Below are positions 24,681 through 32,778 of a DNA stretch of 43,151 nucleotides, piece by piece. How positions within the stretch are numbered: position 1 is the first letter of the stretch; each line of letters opens with the position of its first letter. Source of the DNA: Gemmatimonadota bacterium. GTDB lineage: Bacteria; Gemmatimonadota; Gemmatimonadetes; Gemmatimonadales; GWC2-71-9. The translations under genes were made by a program, and so were the position numbers. The notes under the pieces are model-generated. The model saw nothing but the letters and a program-made list of their open reading frames with translations. It was not told the DNA's origin and did not search any database. The stretch spans positions 1 through 43,151 of the forward strand of contig QKHC01000015.1 of NCBI GenBank assembly GCA_003251175.1, in the 5' to 3' direction.

Positions 24681-24686
24681 TATCAT
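24681..24686 (+). promoter_or_regulatory. -10 box directly before the RCC1 lipoprotein gene
   Basis: TATCAT lies 9 bp before the ATG at 24696, and no Shine-Dalgarno sequence is visible. Transcription from this box would begin a few bases before, or at, the start codon, giving a nearly leaderless mRNA. A weak -35 (TTCCGG, 16 bp upstream) fits poorly. Confidence 0.35.
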
Positions 24687-24695
24687 TGACGACAG

Positions 24696-26165
24696 ATGCC
24701 CGAGACCCACCGACTCACCCTGTCCGCCGCGCTGCTCGCGCTCGTCGCCTGCGAGGCACCGTTCCGGTCCACGGCGCCACCGACCGCAAGCGTCGCCAGC
24801 GTGACGGTGGCCCCCGATTCCGCCGTCCTGGTCCCGGGCGACAGTCTGACCCTGACCGCCACCGTCCGCGATTCCACCGGCGCCGTGCTGCCTGACCGCG
24901 CCGTGTCGTGGACCACCACCGCTCCCGCGCTGCTCGCGGTCACGAGCGCCGGCACGGTCACGGCCGTGGCCGCGGGCAACGGTGCCATCGTCGCGGCGAC
25001 GGTGGGCCGCGCCGACACCGCGTACATCGACGTCGTGGAGCGGGTGTTCCTCGATGTCGCCACCGGCGGGCTGCACACCTGCGCGCGCACCAACGACGCA
25101 CGCGCGTTCTGCTGGGGATTCAACCTCTACGGCCAGGACGGCATCGGCCTGATCTCGTTCGTCGAGGCCGCACCAGCCCCCGTCGGCGGGGACCTCCGGC
25201 CCGCCACCCTGGCGGCGGGCGCCGATCACTCGTGCGGCATTGCGCCCGACGGGACCGCGTCGTGCTGGGGCCGCAACGATCGCTCTCAGCTCGGCCGCGG
25301 GACCGACCCCGGCGACCCGACGCTGCCGCGACCGGTGCTTGGCACGGCGCGGTTCACCAGCATCGCCGCTGGCGAGTCGCACAGTTGCGCGCTCGATGAC
25401 CGGGGCAGCGCCTGGTGCTGGGGAGACAACGCAGAGGGTCAGCTGGGCGACTCCCAGACTACCGCTCGCTCATCGCCAGCGACCGTCGCCGGCGGGCCCT
25501 TCGCGCAGCTGTCCGCCGGCGCCGCCTTCACCTGCGCCGTCGCTGGCGGCGGCGCGGCCTGGTGTTGGGGCACCAACGCCCATGCCGAGCTTGGGGACAG
25601 CACCCTCGGCGGGCTCCGCGCGTACCCACGCCCGGTGCGCACCGCCGTCCCGATCGAGTGGGTGTCGGCGGGCGCGCGACACGCGTGCGCCCTCTCGGCC
25701 GGCAGCCTGCTGTGCTGGGGCGACAACCGGGCCGGGCAAACCGGCACCGGCTCATCCGATACGACGGTGCTGGCTCCCACCCCGGTCGCCGCGGTCGCGC
25801 CGCTCACGGCCGTGGCAGCGGGCGGACGCCACACCTGCGCCCTCCTCGCCGACAGTACCGCGGTGTGCTGGGGCGCGAACGATCGTGGCCAGCTGGGCGA
25901 TGGCACGATGGCCCCGCACAGCCTGCCGGCTGCCGTCGCGGGCGGTCGGCGGTACCGCAGCGTGTCCGCCGGCCGCGACCATACCTGCGCCGTGACCTCG
26001 GCGCGCGTGGTGTATTGCTGGGGTGCGGGGACCGAGGGTCAGCTGGGCAGCGGCATGACTGCGGACAGTCCCGTGCCCGGTGCCACCCGCCCGCCGGCGC
26101 ACGTCACGACGCCCCCGGCGCCGGGTCGGCTCGCCACTCCACGTCGTGGGTCTCGACCGCCGTGA
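24696..26165 (+). CDS. RCC1-repeat lipoprotein with one bacterial Ig-like domain
   Basis: 489 residues. Lipoprotein signal ending LVAC (Cys19); a Big_2-like domain at about 33-115 (VPGDSLTLTATVRDSTG, then VTAVAAGNGAIV); then seven RCC1 (beta-propeller) repeats to about 460. Each repeat carries the pair HTCA/HSCA and CWG-N-GQLG, giving two cysteines per blade that could form disulfides outside the cytosol. In eukaryotes RCC1 propellers are protein-interaction platforms; bacterial exported versions have no settled role. The last 40 residues are Pro/Arg-rich and their codons overlap the 3' end of the opposite glycosidase gene by 62 bp, so this tail may be accidental read-out. There is no partner gene on this strand. 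Confidence 0.88.
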   Translation: MPETHRLTLSAALLALVACEAPFRSTAPPTASVASVTVAPDSAVLVPGDSLTLTATVRDSTGAVLPDRAVSWTTTAPALLAVTSAGTVTAVAAGNGAIVAATVGRADTAYIDVVERVFLDVATGGLHTCARTNDARAFCWGFNLYGQDGIGLISFVEAAPAPVGGDLRPATLAAGADHSCGIAPDGTASCWGRNDRSQLGRGTDPGDPTLPRPVLGTARFTSIAAGESHSCALDDRGSAWCWGDNAEGQLGDSQTTARSSPATVAGGPFAQLSAGAAFTCAVAGGGAAWCWGTNAHAELGDSTLGGLRAYPRPVRTAVPIEWVSAGARHACALSAGSLLCWGDNRAGQTGTGSSDTTVLAPTPVAAVAPLTAVAAGGRHTCALLADSTAVCWGANDRGQLGDGTMAPHSLPAAVAGGRRYRSVSAGRDHTCAVTSARVVYCWGAGTEGQLGSGMTADSPVPGATRPPAHVTTPPAPGRLATPRRGSRPP

Positions 26166-29067
26166 AGGTGACGGCGGCGTGCCGACAGCCCGACGACGCC
26201 GTGATCCGCGGACGCAGCCCGACACCGTCGATCTCCACCGCGGCTCCCCGCCACGTCTCCGGAATGGGGAGGGACAGCGTGATCGTGAGCGACGGACCAC
26301 CGACCCGCATGAGCCGCGCCCGCATCCGTTCCCGTGCGACGGCGATCCGCAGGTCCAGCCGGGTGGACCCGACGCGCAGTCCGCGCCATTCGCCCTCAGG
26401 CCACGCGGCGGGGAGGTGGGGCGTGAGCAGCAGTCGTCCCCCGAGCGCGTCGGGATTGGCGCCGAGGAGGCCTTCGACGAGCGGCAGGGCCAGCATCGCC
26501 GCGGACCAGCACTGGTCCGGGCACACGCCGGCGCTCTCCTCCCGGTCGCCGCGCAGGACCTCGTCGAACGCACCGATCTGGCGCGCGAACGGCAGCCGGG
26601 CGTTGGCGGCGAGATGCCCGAACCCCGGCGCCGCCCGATGCCCGCGATACTCCGCGAGCGCGACCCACCCGGTGTACAGCGGCCACACCGCGCCCGCGTG
26701 GTAGCCGGCGGGCTGGTACAGCGGGTCGGATTCCTCGAGCAGACGCACTCCCCACGGCGCTGAGAAGGCCGGTCCGGCGATGGCGTCGTACCACGCCGCC
26801 GTGCTCTCCGGCTCGATCACGCCGAGCAGGAGGGGCACCGCGGTCAGCGCGGTGTTGCGCCGCTGCGGTGTGCCGTCTGAGTGCAGTCCGAGCGCGAATC
26901 CATCGGGGAAGCGAAACCGCCGCGCGATGGTCGAGCGGGCGCGTGCGGCTCGCTGGGTCAGCTCGTCCGCCAAGGCGGTCCGACCGAGCGCGCGCGCCGC
27001 CGGGGCGAGCGCGGCCAGCGCCGCGGCCCAGACGGACGCCAGATAGAGCGTGACATGCGCGCCGGAGAGCGGCCCCATCTCGATCCAGCCGTGCCCGACT
27101 CCGCTGTTCTCGATCAGTCCATCGCCGTCCCGGTCGGTGGCGAGACAGAAGCGGTACGCGCGCTCGAGGCGGGGCCACTCCGTTTCGAGCAGCGCGAGAT
27201 CTCCGGTCCAGGCCGCGTAGCGGCCGGCCAGGAGGAGATAGAGCGGCGTGCTGTCGGCAGCGTCGTAGTGGGCTACTCCGCTGGTTGTAAGCTCGTGAAT
27301 CACCTTCCCCGTCACGTCCTGCGTCGCCCCGAGAAACCGCAGCACCTCGCCGGGGCCCTCGTGATCGCCGAGCGCCAGCTGCGCCCACGCGCTCCAGCAG
27401 GCGTCCCGACCGAAGTACCAGCCGTAGCCGGGCCGGCCATCGCCCCAGCCGGGGCGCGACGCCGCATACCCGGCCGCCAGCGACCGACCCACGCCCGGCG
27501 TGTCGATGCGGAACCCGTCGAGCCGCAGCTTCGCCCACTCCAAGGCCGCATCGAGCCCGGCGTCGGGCGTCCGGAGTCGCACCGCCCCGGCACGCACGGC
27601 GCGCTCGTGCCCCACGCGCTGGCGCACCACGCCGATCGCGCCGCGCCGCGCCAGCGCCCGGAGGGCCGCCGTCCATGCTCGCGGTGAGCCTCCGCCCAGC
27701 ACCGCGAGCCGCAGCGGCCGCTCGAGGGTCGTGCGCAGTCGCACGCGCACCGCCGCTTGCCGGGGCACGGGGCGTACGTCCCAGGCAACAGGGTGACTCG
27801 CCAGGAAGGTCGCCCCCGCACCGCCGGCGCGGGTGACCACCAGGGAGCGGTCGTCGGGGGCCACCCGAAACGACATATCCCCACCGGCGTCGGCCGCGTA
27901 GGGCCACGCCATCCGCAGCTCGGCGATCCATTCGAGCTGCAGTGAAGCGACGCCCGGGACGGAGTCCTCGGGCTGGTAGTCGAGCAGTGCCACACCGTCC
28001 CGCAGCGCGGTGGTGACGGTTTCCACCACCGCCTGAGACCCGACTTCGAGACGCCGCCGCACGCCCCACGGCGCCACGCGGAAGCCGCCGCACCGCGGCT
28101 CGTGGTCGCTGACGGTGACCACGAGACCGGCCAGCGCCCGATGCGGATGGAGCCAGATCTCGCGCACGCCTCCCTGCTCGCTGCCAACGACCAGCACTCG
28201 GCGACCGGCAAGGGAATACGGCGCGTCGCGCGCGGCGTCCGTCTCGCAAACGAGATCGGAATCGAGCTGCGGCAGGACCCCGCCCAGCTCGCCGGTGACG
28301 GCGATCCGCAGATCTTCGCCGGACGCCGCCCGCTGTCCCGGCGGGGGCCAGTGCGCCACGGGGCCCGCGCGGCTGGCGCTCGGAATGCCGGACCCCGCCA
28401 GCGCGTTGGTCAGGAGCCGGTGCAGCTGCGCCGCGAACCGCGGGTCCGCGGCCGCCGGGTGGATAAACGCGCCGATGCACAGAACGCCCCCGTCACCGAC
28501 GCCATATTCCCAGGCGACGATCCGGTCGGCGTTGAGGTGTACGTAGGAGCGTTCGCACCCCACCACCGCGGCGGCTGCCGGTCGGCTCCCTCGGGCGTAG
28601 GTGACGCGGGTGAAGGTCTCTCCCTCAGCGGGCGCCCAGAGATAGGTGCCGCGTCCCAAGCCCGCGAACAGCGGGTGGTCTCCGAACGCCGCGATCCCAC
28701 GCACGTGAGGAAAAGCGCGGTGGTCGCGGAACTCGGGAAACCACAACTCGTCGGCCTCATGACGCCACGTTCCGGCCACCAGGTCGTTGGGACCATCTGG
28801 GGACAGCCCAAGCGCGCCCGCGATGGTGACGGCGTGCTGGGTCAGGAGCAGGCGGCCGCCGCGCTCGAGCCACGGCACCAGCCGCTCACGCGGCAGCCCC
28901 GGCGGCTCATCGCTCGCGTGCACCCAGATGACGTCGGGGACCACGCTCCCCTCGGGGATCGGATCGGCCGGATCCAGCGACCCCGCGGCCACCCCGGGGA
29001 CGGTGGCGAGCAGCGCGCGCGCCGCGCCGGCGTCAGCTCCGGCCGCCACCATCGCCACCAGCGGCAT
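26104..29067 (-). CDS. glycogen-debranching/GH63-like (alpha/alpha)6 glycosidase with N-terminal amidotransferase-like domain
   Basis: 987 residues, no signal peptide. About 1-225 looks like a class-I glutamine-amidotransferase-like fold (VIWVHASDEPPGL, LERGGRLLLTQHA, AWEYGVGDGGVLCIGAFIH), as in some trehalose-utilisation-like domains, without a clear catalytic Cys. About 250-500 is beta-rich. From about 505 to 900 lies an (alpha/alpha)6 barrel of the debranching-enzyme/GH63/GH15 type: GYGWYFGRDACW at 547-558, KVIHELTTSG at 588-597, RDGDGLIENSG near 646-656 and HGWIEMGP; Glu592 and Glu663 are the likely acid candidates. It probably cleaves an imported alpha-linked oligosaccharide in the cytosol. 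It starts at the ATG overlapping the upstream gene stop (TGATG). Confidence 0.72.
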   Translation of the reverse strand: MPLVAMVAAGADAGAARALLATVPGVAAGSLDPADPIPEGSVVPDVIWVHASDEPPGLPRERLVPWLERGGRLLLTQHAVTIAGALGLSPDGPNDLVAGTWRHEADELWFPEFRDHRAFPHVRGIAAFGDHPLFAGLGRGTYLWAPAEGETFTRVTYARGSRPAAAAVVGCERSYVHLNADRIVAWEYGVGDGGVLCIGAFIHPAAADPRFAAQLHRLLTNALAGSGIPSASRAGPVAHWPPPGQRAASGEDLRIAVTGELGGVLPQLDSDLVCETDAARDAPYSLAGRRVLVVGSEQGGVREIWLHPHRALAGLVVTVSDHEPRCGGFRVAPWGVRRRLEVGSQAVVETVTTALRDGVALLDYQPEDSVPGVASLQLEWIAELRMAWPYAADAGGDMSFRVAPDDRSLVVTRAGGAGATFLASHPVAWDVRPVPRQAAVRVRLRTTLERPLRLAVLGGGSPRAWTAALRALARRGAIGVVRQRVGHERAVRAGAVRLRTPDAGLDAALEWAKLRLDGFRIDTPGVGRSLAAGYAASRPGWGDGRPGYGWYFGRDACWSAWAQLALGDHEGPGEVLRFLGATQDVTGKVIHELTTSGVAHYDAADSTPLYLLLAGRYAAWTGDLALLETEWPRLERAYRFCLATDRDGDGLIENSGVGHGWIEMGPLSGAHVTLYLASVWAAALAALAPAARALGRTALADELTQRAARARSTIARRFRFPDGFALGLHSDGTPQRRNTALTAVPLLLGVIEPESTAAWYDAIAGPAFSAPWGVRLLEESDPLYQPAGYHAGAVWPLYTGWVALAEYRGHRAAPGFGHLAANARLPFARQIGAFDEVLRGDREESAGVCPDQCWSAAMLALPLVEGLLGANPDALGGRLLLTPHLPAAWPEGEWRGLRVGSTRLDLRIAVARERMRARLMRVGGPSLTITLSLPIPETWRGAAVEIDGVGLRPRITASSGCRHAAVTFTAVETHDVEWRADPAPGAS

Positions 29068-31268
29068 CAGAACGCGATCGTCAGCGGCTCGCCGACGCGG
29101 CCGCGGCCAGCTCGTCGGCCGTCGACAGCGACCGCGAATCGCCCATCGGTGAGGCGCACGTCGAGGCGGTGCCCCGCGACCGCTACCCCCACGAGTGATG
29201 CGCGCGCGACGCCCAGGCGCAGCGGCTGAATCGTGACGCCGGTGGCACCGTGCGGCAAGACACCCATCACGTGCGACACGATCAGATCGTTCACCCACGA
29301 GTGCAGGTAGTCATCGACGCCGCGATACGCCGCGGCCCGTCCCGTGTAGGGGTGATAGTGCTCGAAGCAATTGGGGCGATCCGCGTCGCCCGCGAACGTC
29401 ATCATGCGCACGAAGCGGTGAAGCAGGTGGCCGAGACGAGGCGCCCATTCGGGGCGGTGCGCGCGCACGACGCGCGCGAGGGCCTCGATGACATGTGCCG
29501 TGGTCATCGGCCACACCCGCCCGTTCCACGGGCAGTTATGTCGCTTGCCCTTCCACCGCGCGTCGGGATCGAACTGTGGATCGCGCACGCTCGACGACGG
29601 CACGGGGAACGGGGTCCAGAAACGGTCCGGCGCGAACAGGGCACGCCCCAGTCCCGCGACGTGGACCCTGGTCGCCAGGTCGGTGAGGTAGGGATAGAAG
29701 CACACCGCCGCCTCGACGCCGGTGCGGCGGCCGGTCGCCGGATTGGTGTCGGAGAACATGCCCCGCGCAGGATCCCACATCCGTCGGCGCACCGCGGCCG
29801 CCGTGCGTTCCGCCCGCCTGCCCCAGTGAGCCGCAGCCCCGGGGGCTGATTCCCGGGCCAGATGCTCGAGCGCCCGGAACAGTCGGTAGGCGTACACCGT
29901 CACGTCGACCCCCTTGAGGCGGGCACCGTCGCGCCAGCCACGGCGGTCGGCACCGGGGTCCACCGCCTGGTAGCGTGACATGTACTCCTGACCCGTTTCG
30001 TAGTGGTTCGCGACGTCGATCAACCCCGACCCTTCGCGATCCCGGGTGCGGAGCAGCCAGGCAGCGTAGCGTGCCAGCGGCGCGTACACGTCGGCGCGGA
30101 ACGACGGCTCCGGGTGCACCGCGTCCAGTGCCAGCACGGCCCCGCCCCAGTCGGCGTGATAGAAATCGGTGCCCTCGAGGTGATCGGCGTAGATCCTTCC
30201 ATGGAGAGCGCCACCCGGCCGCTGGTGATCGAGGAACGTGCGGATCACGCCCCGCGCCCACTCGGGGTCACTGACCCAACGCAACTCCCGCACGTGGCAC
30301 GGCGCGCTGAACGCGATCGGGACGTGGAAGTAGCCGATGCCCTCGCACACGGTTGGGTGCCGGTAGTTCGGCGCGCCCGGCGCCACACCGCTCAGCCGAA
30401 GGCCGAACCAGCGGTGCCACCAATGCCGCTCGAGATAGCGGTCGGAGCAGCGAAAGGCAGGCACCGCGCCGCGGAACCGCTCCCAGTCACGCAGCGCCGC
30501 CGCGACCGACGCGCGACCGGCGCCAGGGGCTCCCCGCTCGCGCCCGAGTCGCATCGTCGCGCTCACTGCGAATCGCGTTCTGCGAGCGGGGGCCAGGCGC
30601 AGCCGTCGCTGCAGTCCGATGAACACGACGCCGTCGGGCGACAACCCGGACAGCGCCAGGCGATCGTCGAGCCGGCGGGACGACCCCCACGCGTCGTAGA
30701 ATGGCGTCAGCTCAAAGCGCGGTGCCGGTGGCGGACCCGAGGCCTCCGCACGAACCGCGGCCCACGATTGCGCGCCGGGGTGCAGCGTCAGCTGCCGCAC
30801 GATCCGAGCGCAGTGACCGTGCCGGTCGCGACTGAGGCTCGTGTATCGCATGCCCCGGTCGTCGCCGCGGACGCCTCCCGCGAGCTGCTCACCCCCCACT
30901 GCCGTCCACACGATGAGATCCACCGTCTGCGGACGTCCAGCGCGATGACGCAGCTCGTATTCCGCGACACAGCTCCGCCCCACCACCACACGTCGTTCGC
31001 GCAGTCGCAGCGGTCCAGCGTGATGGTCGAGTACCAGCTGTGCGGGCGTCCACGTCCGTCGGCGACAGTGCCACGCGAGGGGCTCACGGTCCACAATCAC
31101 GCTGACGGTGAACACCGGACCAACGGCGTACTGATACAGATGGGCTTCATCCCAGAATCCCGGAACGTCGACCCAGCGAGGAAACGGCGGTGCCCAGATC
31201 AGTCCAGCCCCGCCCCCGAGATACCACTTGTCGCTCCGCGACGGCACACTCGTCTCGCCTTCGGTCAC
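29067..31268 (-). CDS. large (alpha/alpha)6 glycoside hydrolase, GH63/MGH1-like
   Basis: 733 residues, no signal peptide. The N-terminal 290 residues are beta-rich; a barrel follows from about 300 with [47 protein letters not shown] and, at 581-587, WNGRVWP followed by TTAHVIEAL, a hallmark of mannosylglycerate-hydrolase/GH63-type enzymes; FEHYHPYTG near 635 is also typical. Substrate is unknown. The GTG at 31268 is chosen for the GGAG 7 bp upstream; an ATG at 31370 would add 34 atypical residues and reach into the divergent sodA promoter region. It is coupled to the second glycosidase, which it precedes. Both fit an ABC-import-then-hydrolysis scheme. Confidence 0.72.
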   Translation of the reverse strand: MTEGETSVPSRSDKWYLGGGAGLIWAPPFPRWVDVPGFWDEAHLYQYAVGPVFTVSVIVDREPLAWHCRRRTWTPAQLVLDHHAGPLRLRERRVVVGRSCVAEYELRHRAGRPQTVDLIVWTAVGGEQLAGGVRGDDRGMRYTSLSRDRHGHCARIVRQLTLHPGAQSWAAVRAEASGPPPAPRFELTPFYDAWGSSRRLDDRLALSGLSPDGVVFIGLQRRLRLAPARRTRFAVSATMRLGRERGAPGAGRASVAAALRDWERFRGAVPAFRCSDRYLERHWWHRWFGLRLSGVAPGAPNYRHPTVCEGIGYFHVPIAFSAPCHVRELRWVSDPEWARGVIRTFLDHQRPGGALHGRIYADHLEGTDFYHADWGGAVLALDAVHPEPSFRADVYAPLARYAAWLLRTRDREGSGLIDVANHYETGQEYMSRYQAVDPGADRRGWRDGARLKGVDVTVYAYRLFRALEHLARESAPGAAAHWGRRAERTAAAVRRRMWDPARGMFSDTNPATGRRTGVEAAVCFYPYLTDLATRVHVAGLGRALFAPDRFWTPFPVPSSSVRDPQFDPDARWKGKRHNCPWNGRVWPMTTAHVIEALARVVRAHRPEWAPRLGHLLHRFVRMMTFAGDADRPNCFEHYHPYTGRAAAYRGVDDYLHSWVNDLIVSHVMGVLPHGATGVTIQPLRLGVARASLVGVAVAGHRLDVRLTDGRFAVAVDGRRAGRGRVGEPLTIAF

Positions 31269-31344
31269 GCCCCGACTCCGGTCGGTGGAGGGCACAGCGC
31301 TGAGGACAATGTCGACGCGGGAACCTCCCCTGGCAAACGACGCG

Positions 31345-31373
31345 TTGCCAACAAAGGGACCCCTCGCCATACT
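31345..31373 (+). promoter_or_regulatory. sigma-70-like promoter of sodA
   Basis: TTGCCA at 31345-31350, a 17-bp spacer, and CATACT at 31368-31373. Transcription would start near 31380, about 36 bp before the ATG at 31416. Confidence 0.6.
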
Positions 31374-31415
31374 GCCGGGGTGGTCATCTACCACTCCACC
31401 AGGGAGCGACACGCC

Positions 31416-32021
31416 ATGCCACATACACTGCCTGCCCTGCCCTACGACTTCGCTGCACTCGAGCCGCACGTCGACGCGCAAACCATGCAGATCCACCACG
31501 GCAAGCACCATCAAGCGTACGTCAACAACCTCAACGCGGCGCTCGACAAGCACCCGGACCTGCACCAGAAATCACTGGACGACCTGCTGCGCGACCTCGC
31601 TCGCGTCCCCGACGACATCCGCACGGCGGTGCGCAACAACGGCGGCGGGCATCACAACCACTCCCTGTTCTGGACCGTGATGAGCCCCAAGGGTGGCGGG
31701 GAGCCGGGTGGCTCGCTCGCCGAGGCGGTCACGGGAGCGTTCGGCAACTTCGGAAAGTTCAAGGAACAGTTCACACAGGCCGCCGCGACGCGCTTCGGGT
31801 CCGGATGGGCGTGGCTCGCGGTGAGCGGCGGCACGCTCGAGGTCTACAGCACACCGAACCAGGACAGCCCCGTCATGGAAGGGAAGACGCCGATCCTGGG
31901 CCTCGACGTGTGGGAGCACGCCTACTACCTCAAATACCAGAACCGACGACCCGACTACATCGCCGCGTGGTGGGTGGTCAACTGGGCGGAGGTGGCGCGA
32001 CGATTCGACGCCACCCGCTGA
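31416..32021 (+). CDS. sodA: superoxide dismutase, Mn type of the Fe/Mn family
   Basis: 201 residues, no signal peptide, so cytosolic. It converts superoxide to oxygen and hydrogen peroxide. The metal ligands are all present: His27 (MQIHHGKHH), His82 (NHSLFW), Asp164 and His168 within DVWEHAYY, the family signature. Gly78 together with Gln149 (NQDSP) matches Mn enzymes rather than Fe enzymes, where the Gln sits at the earlier position. The ATG follows AGGGAG with 9-bp spacing. It has its own promoter and a strong terminator hairpin, so it is a single-gene unit. Metal use is inferred from the two residues. Confidence 0.96.
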   Translation: MPHTLPALPYDFAALEPHVDAQTMQIHHGKHHQAYVNNLNAALDKHPDLHQKSLDDLLRDLARVPDDIRTAVRNNGGGHHNHSLFWTVMSPKGGGEPGGSLAEAVTGAFGNFGKFKEQFTQAAATRFGSGWAWLAVSGGTLEVYSTPNQDSPVMEGKTPILGLDVWEHAYYLKYQNRRPDYIAAWWVVNWAEVARRFDATR

Positions 32022-32032
32022 GCAATGACGAG

Positions 32033-32060
32033 ACGGGCCCGGCAAAGACGCCGGGCCCGT
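32033..32060. terminator. bidirectional terminator hairpin between sodA and the THX gene
   Basis: Perfect 11-bp stem ACGGGCCCGGC with its complement and loop AAAGAC. It lies 12 bp after the sodA stop and 3 bp after the stop of the opposite 41-codon gene, so it can end both transcripts. No T-run on either side. Confidence 0.7.
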
Positions 32061-32063
32061 GGC

Positions 32064-32189
32064 TCATTCACCAGCCTTCTGCTCGGCCGTTTTCGCGGCC
32101 GAGTGCTTCTTGCGCTTCTTGCGCCGTGTGTTGCCGTAGGAGCTTCGAAAGATCTTGCCCCGGCGTGTCCGGCGGTCGCCCTTGCCCAT
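32064..32189 (-). CDS. small ribosomal-subunit protein of the THX (bTHX) family
   Basis: 41 residues and strongly basic. It begins MGKGDRRTRRGKIFRSSYG, the hallmark of the THX protein that sits in the head of the 30S ribosome in Thermus and relatives; then comes a run of lysines and arginines (TRRKKRKKHS) and a short C-terminal tail. The ATG at 32189 is preceded by GGGAG. Family members are usually 25-60 residues, so length fits. It ends 3 bp before the terminator hairpin shared with sodA and stands alone on the minus strand. Confidence 0.85.
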   Translation of the reverse strand: MGKGDRRTRRGKIFRSSYGNTRRKKRKKHSAAKTAEQKAGE

Positions 32190-32246
32190 GGCTCTTGTCT
32201 CCCGGTCGGTGGTCGCGTCGCCACAAGCTAACGCGTCGCCGCCGTC

Positions 32247-32771
32247 TCACCAGCCCCGGCTGGCCCGCAGGGTGGTGATGTGGGCGGTGTGATGCCGACC
32301 GTGCCAGGCGTACAGCGCGAGCATCTGGTCGAGGCTCGGCGTGCCCCATTCGGGATGCACCATGCGCCGGGCGAAGTCGGACGGACCCAGCGCTCGCAGC
32401 AGCGGCACCCACCGGCGGTGCAGCGCCTCCAGCAGCGCCAGCGACACTTCCACTGGTACGATGTTCACTTCGGCAGTCTCGGCCCACCGCTTCTCGTCGT
32501 AGGTCTTGATGGTCGGCCGCTCCTCGGTCAATGCGAGCTTGAAGCGCAGGTAGGCGTTGGTATGACTGTCGGGCACGTGGTGCACCACCTGCCGCACCGT
32601 CCACCCGCCATCGCGGTACGGCGTGTCCAGCTGCCCCGCATCGAGGCCAGCGACGGCGTCGCGCAGTGCCGCCGGCGCGGCGGCGATCTGATCGATGCAG
32701 GTGACACGCTGCGCCGCGTCGAGCGCGTCCGGCGGCTCGAATGGGCCGATGGGGTACCGGGGATCGGTCAT
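32247..32771 (-). CDS. YfiT/BstA-type four-helix metal protein (bacillithiol-transferase-like)
   Basis: 174 residues of the DinB/YfiT superfamily. The stretch PYRDGGWTVRQVVHHV at 51-66 plus ADSH-like PDSHTNAYLRFKLALTE and YDEKRWAE matches YfiT of Bacillus closely. The three metal-binding histidines are in place: His64, His160 and His164 (WHGRHHTAHI). Relatives add low-molecular-weight thiols to toxic compounds or hydrolyse metal-activated substrates; the true reaction here is not known, nor is the use of bacillithiol. The ATG at 32771 is preferred because TGAGG sits 6 bp upstream. It lies 7 bp downstream of the kinase stop, so both may be read together. Confidence 0.85.
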   Translation of the reverse strand: MTDPRYPIGPFEPPDALDAAQRVTCIDQIAAAPAALRDAVAGLDAGQLDTPYRDGGWTVRQVVHHVPDSHTNAYLRFKLALTEERPTIKTYDEKRWAETAEVNIVPVEVSLALLEALHRRWVPLLRALGPSDFARRMVHPEWGTPSLDQMLALYAWHGRHHTAHITTLRASRGW

Positions 32772-32778
32772 CGCAACC

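Noticed and set aside
24618-25382. N-terminal extension of the NTF2-like gene
   Set aside because: Antisense to the RCC1 repeats; the lipoprotein signal and ribosome-binding site fix the start at 24617.
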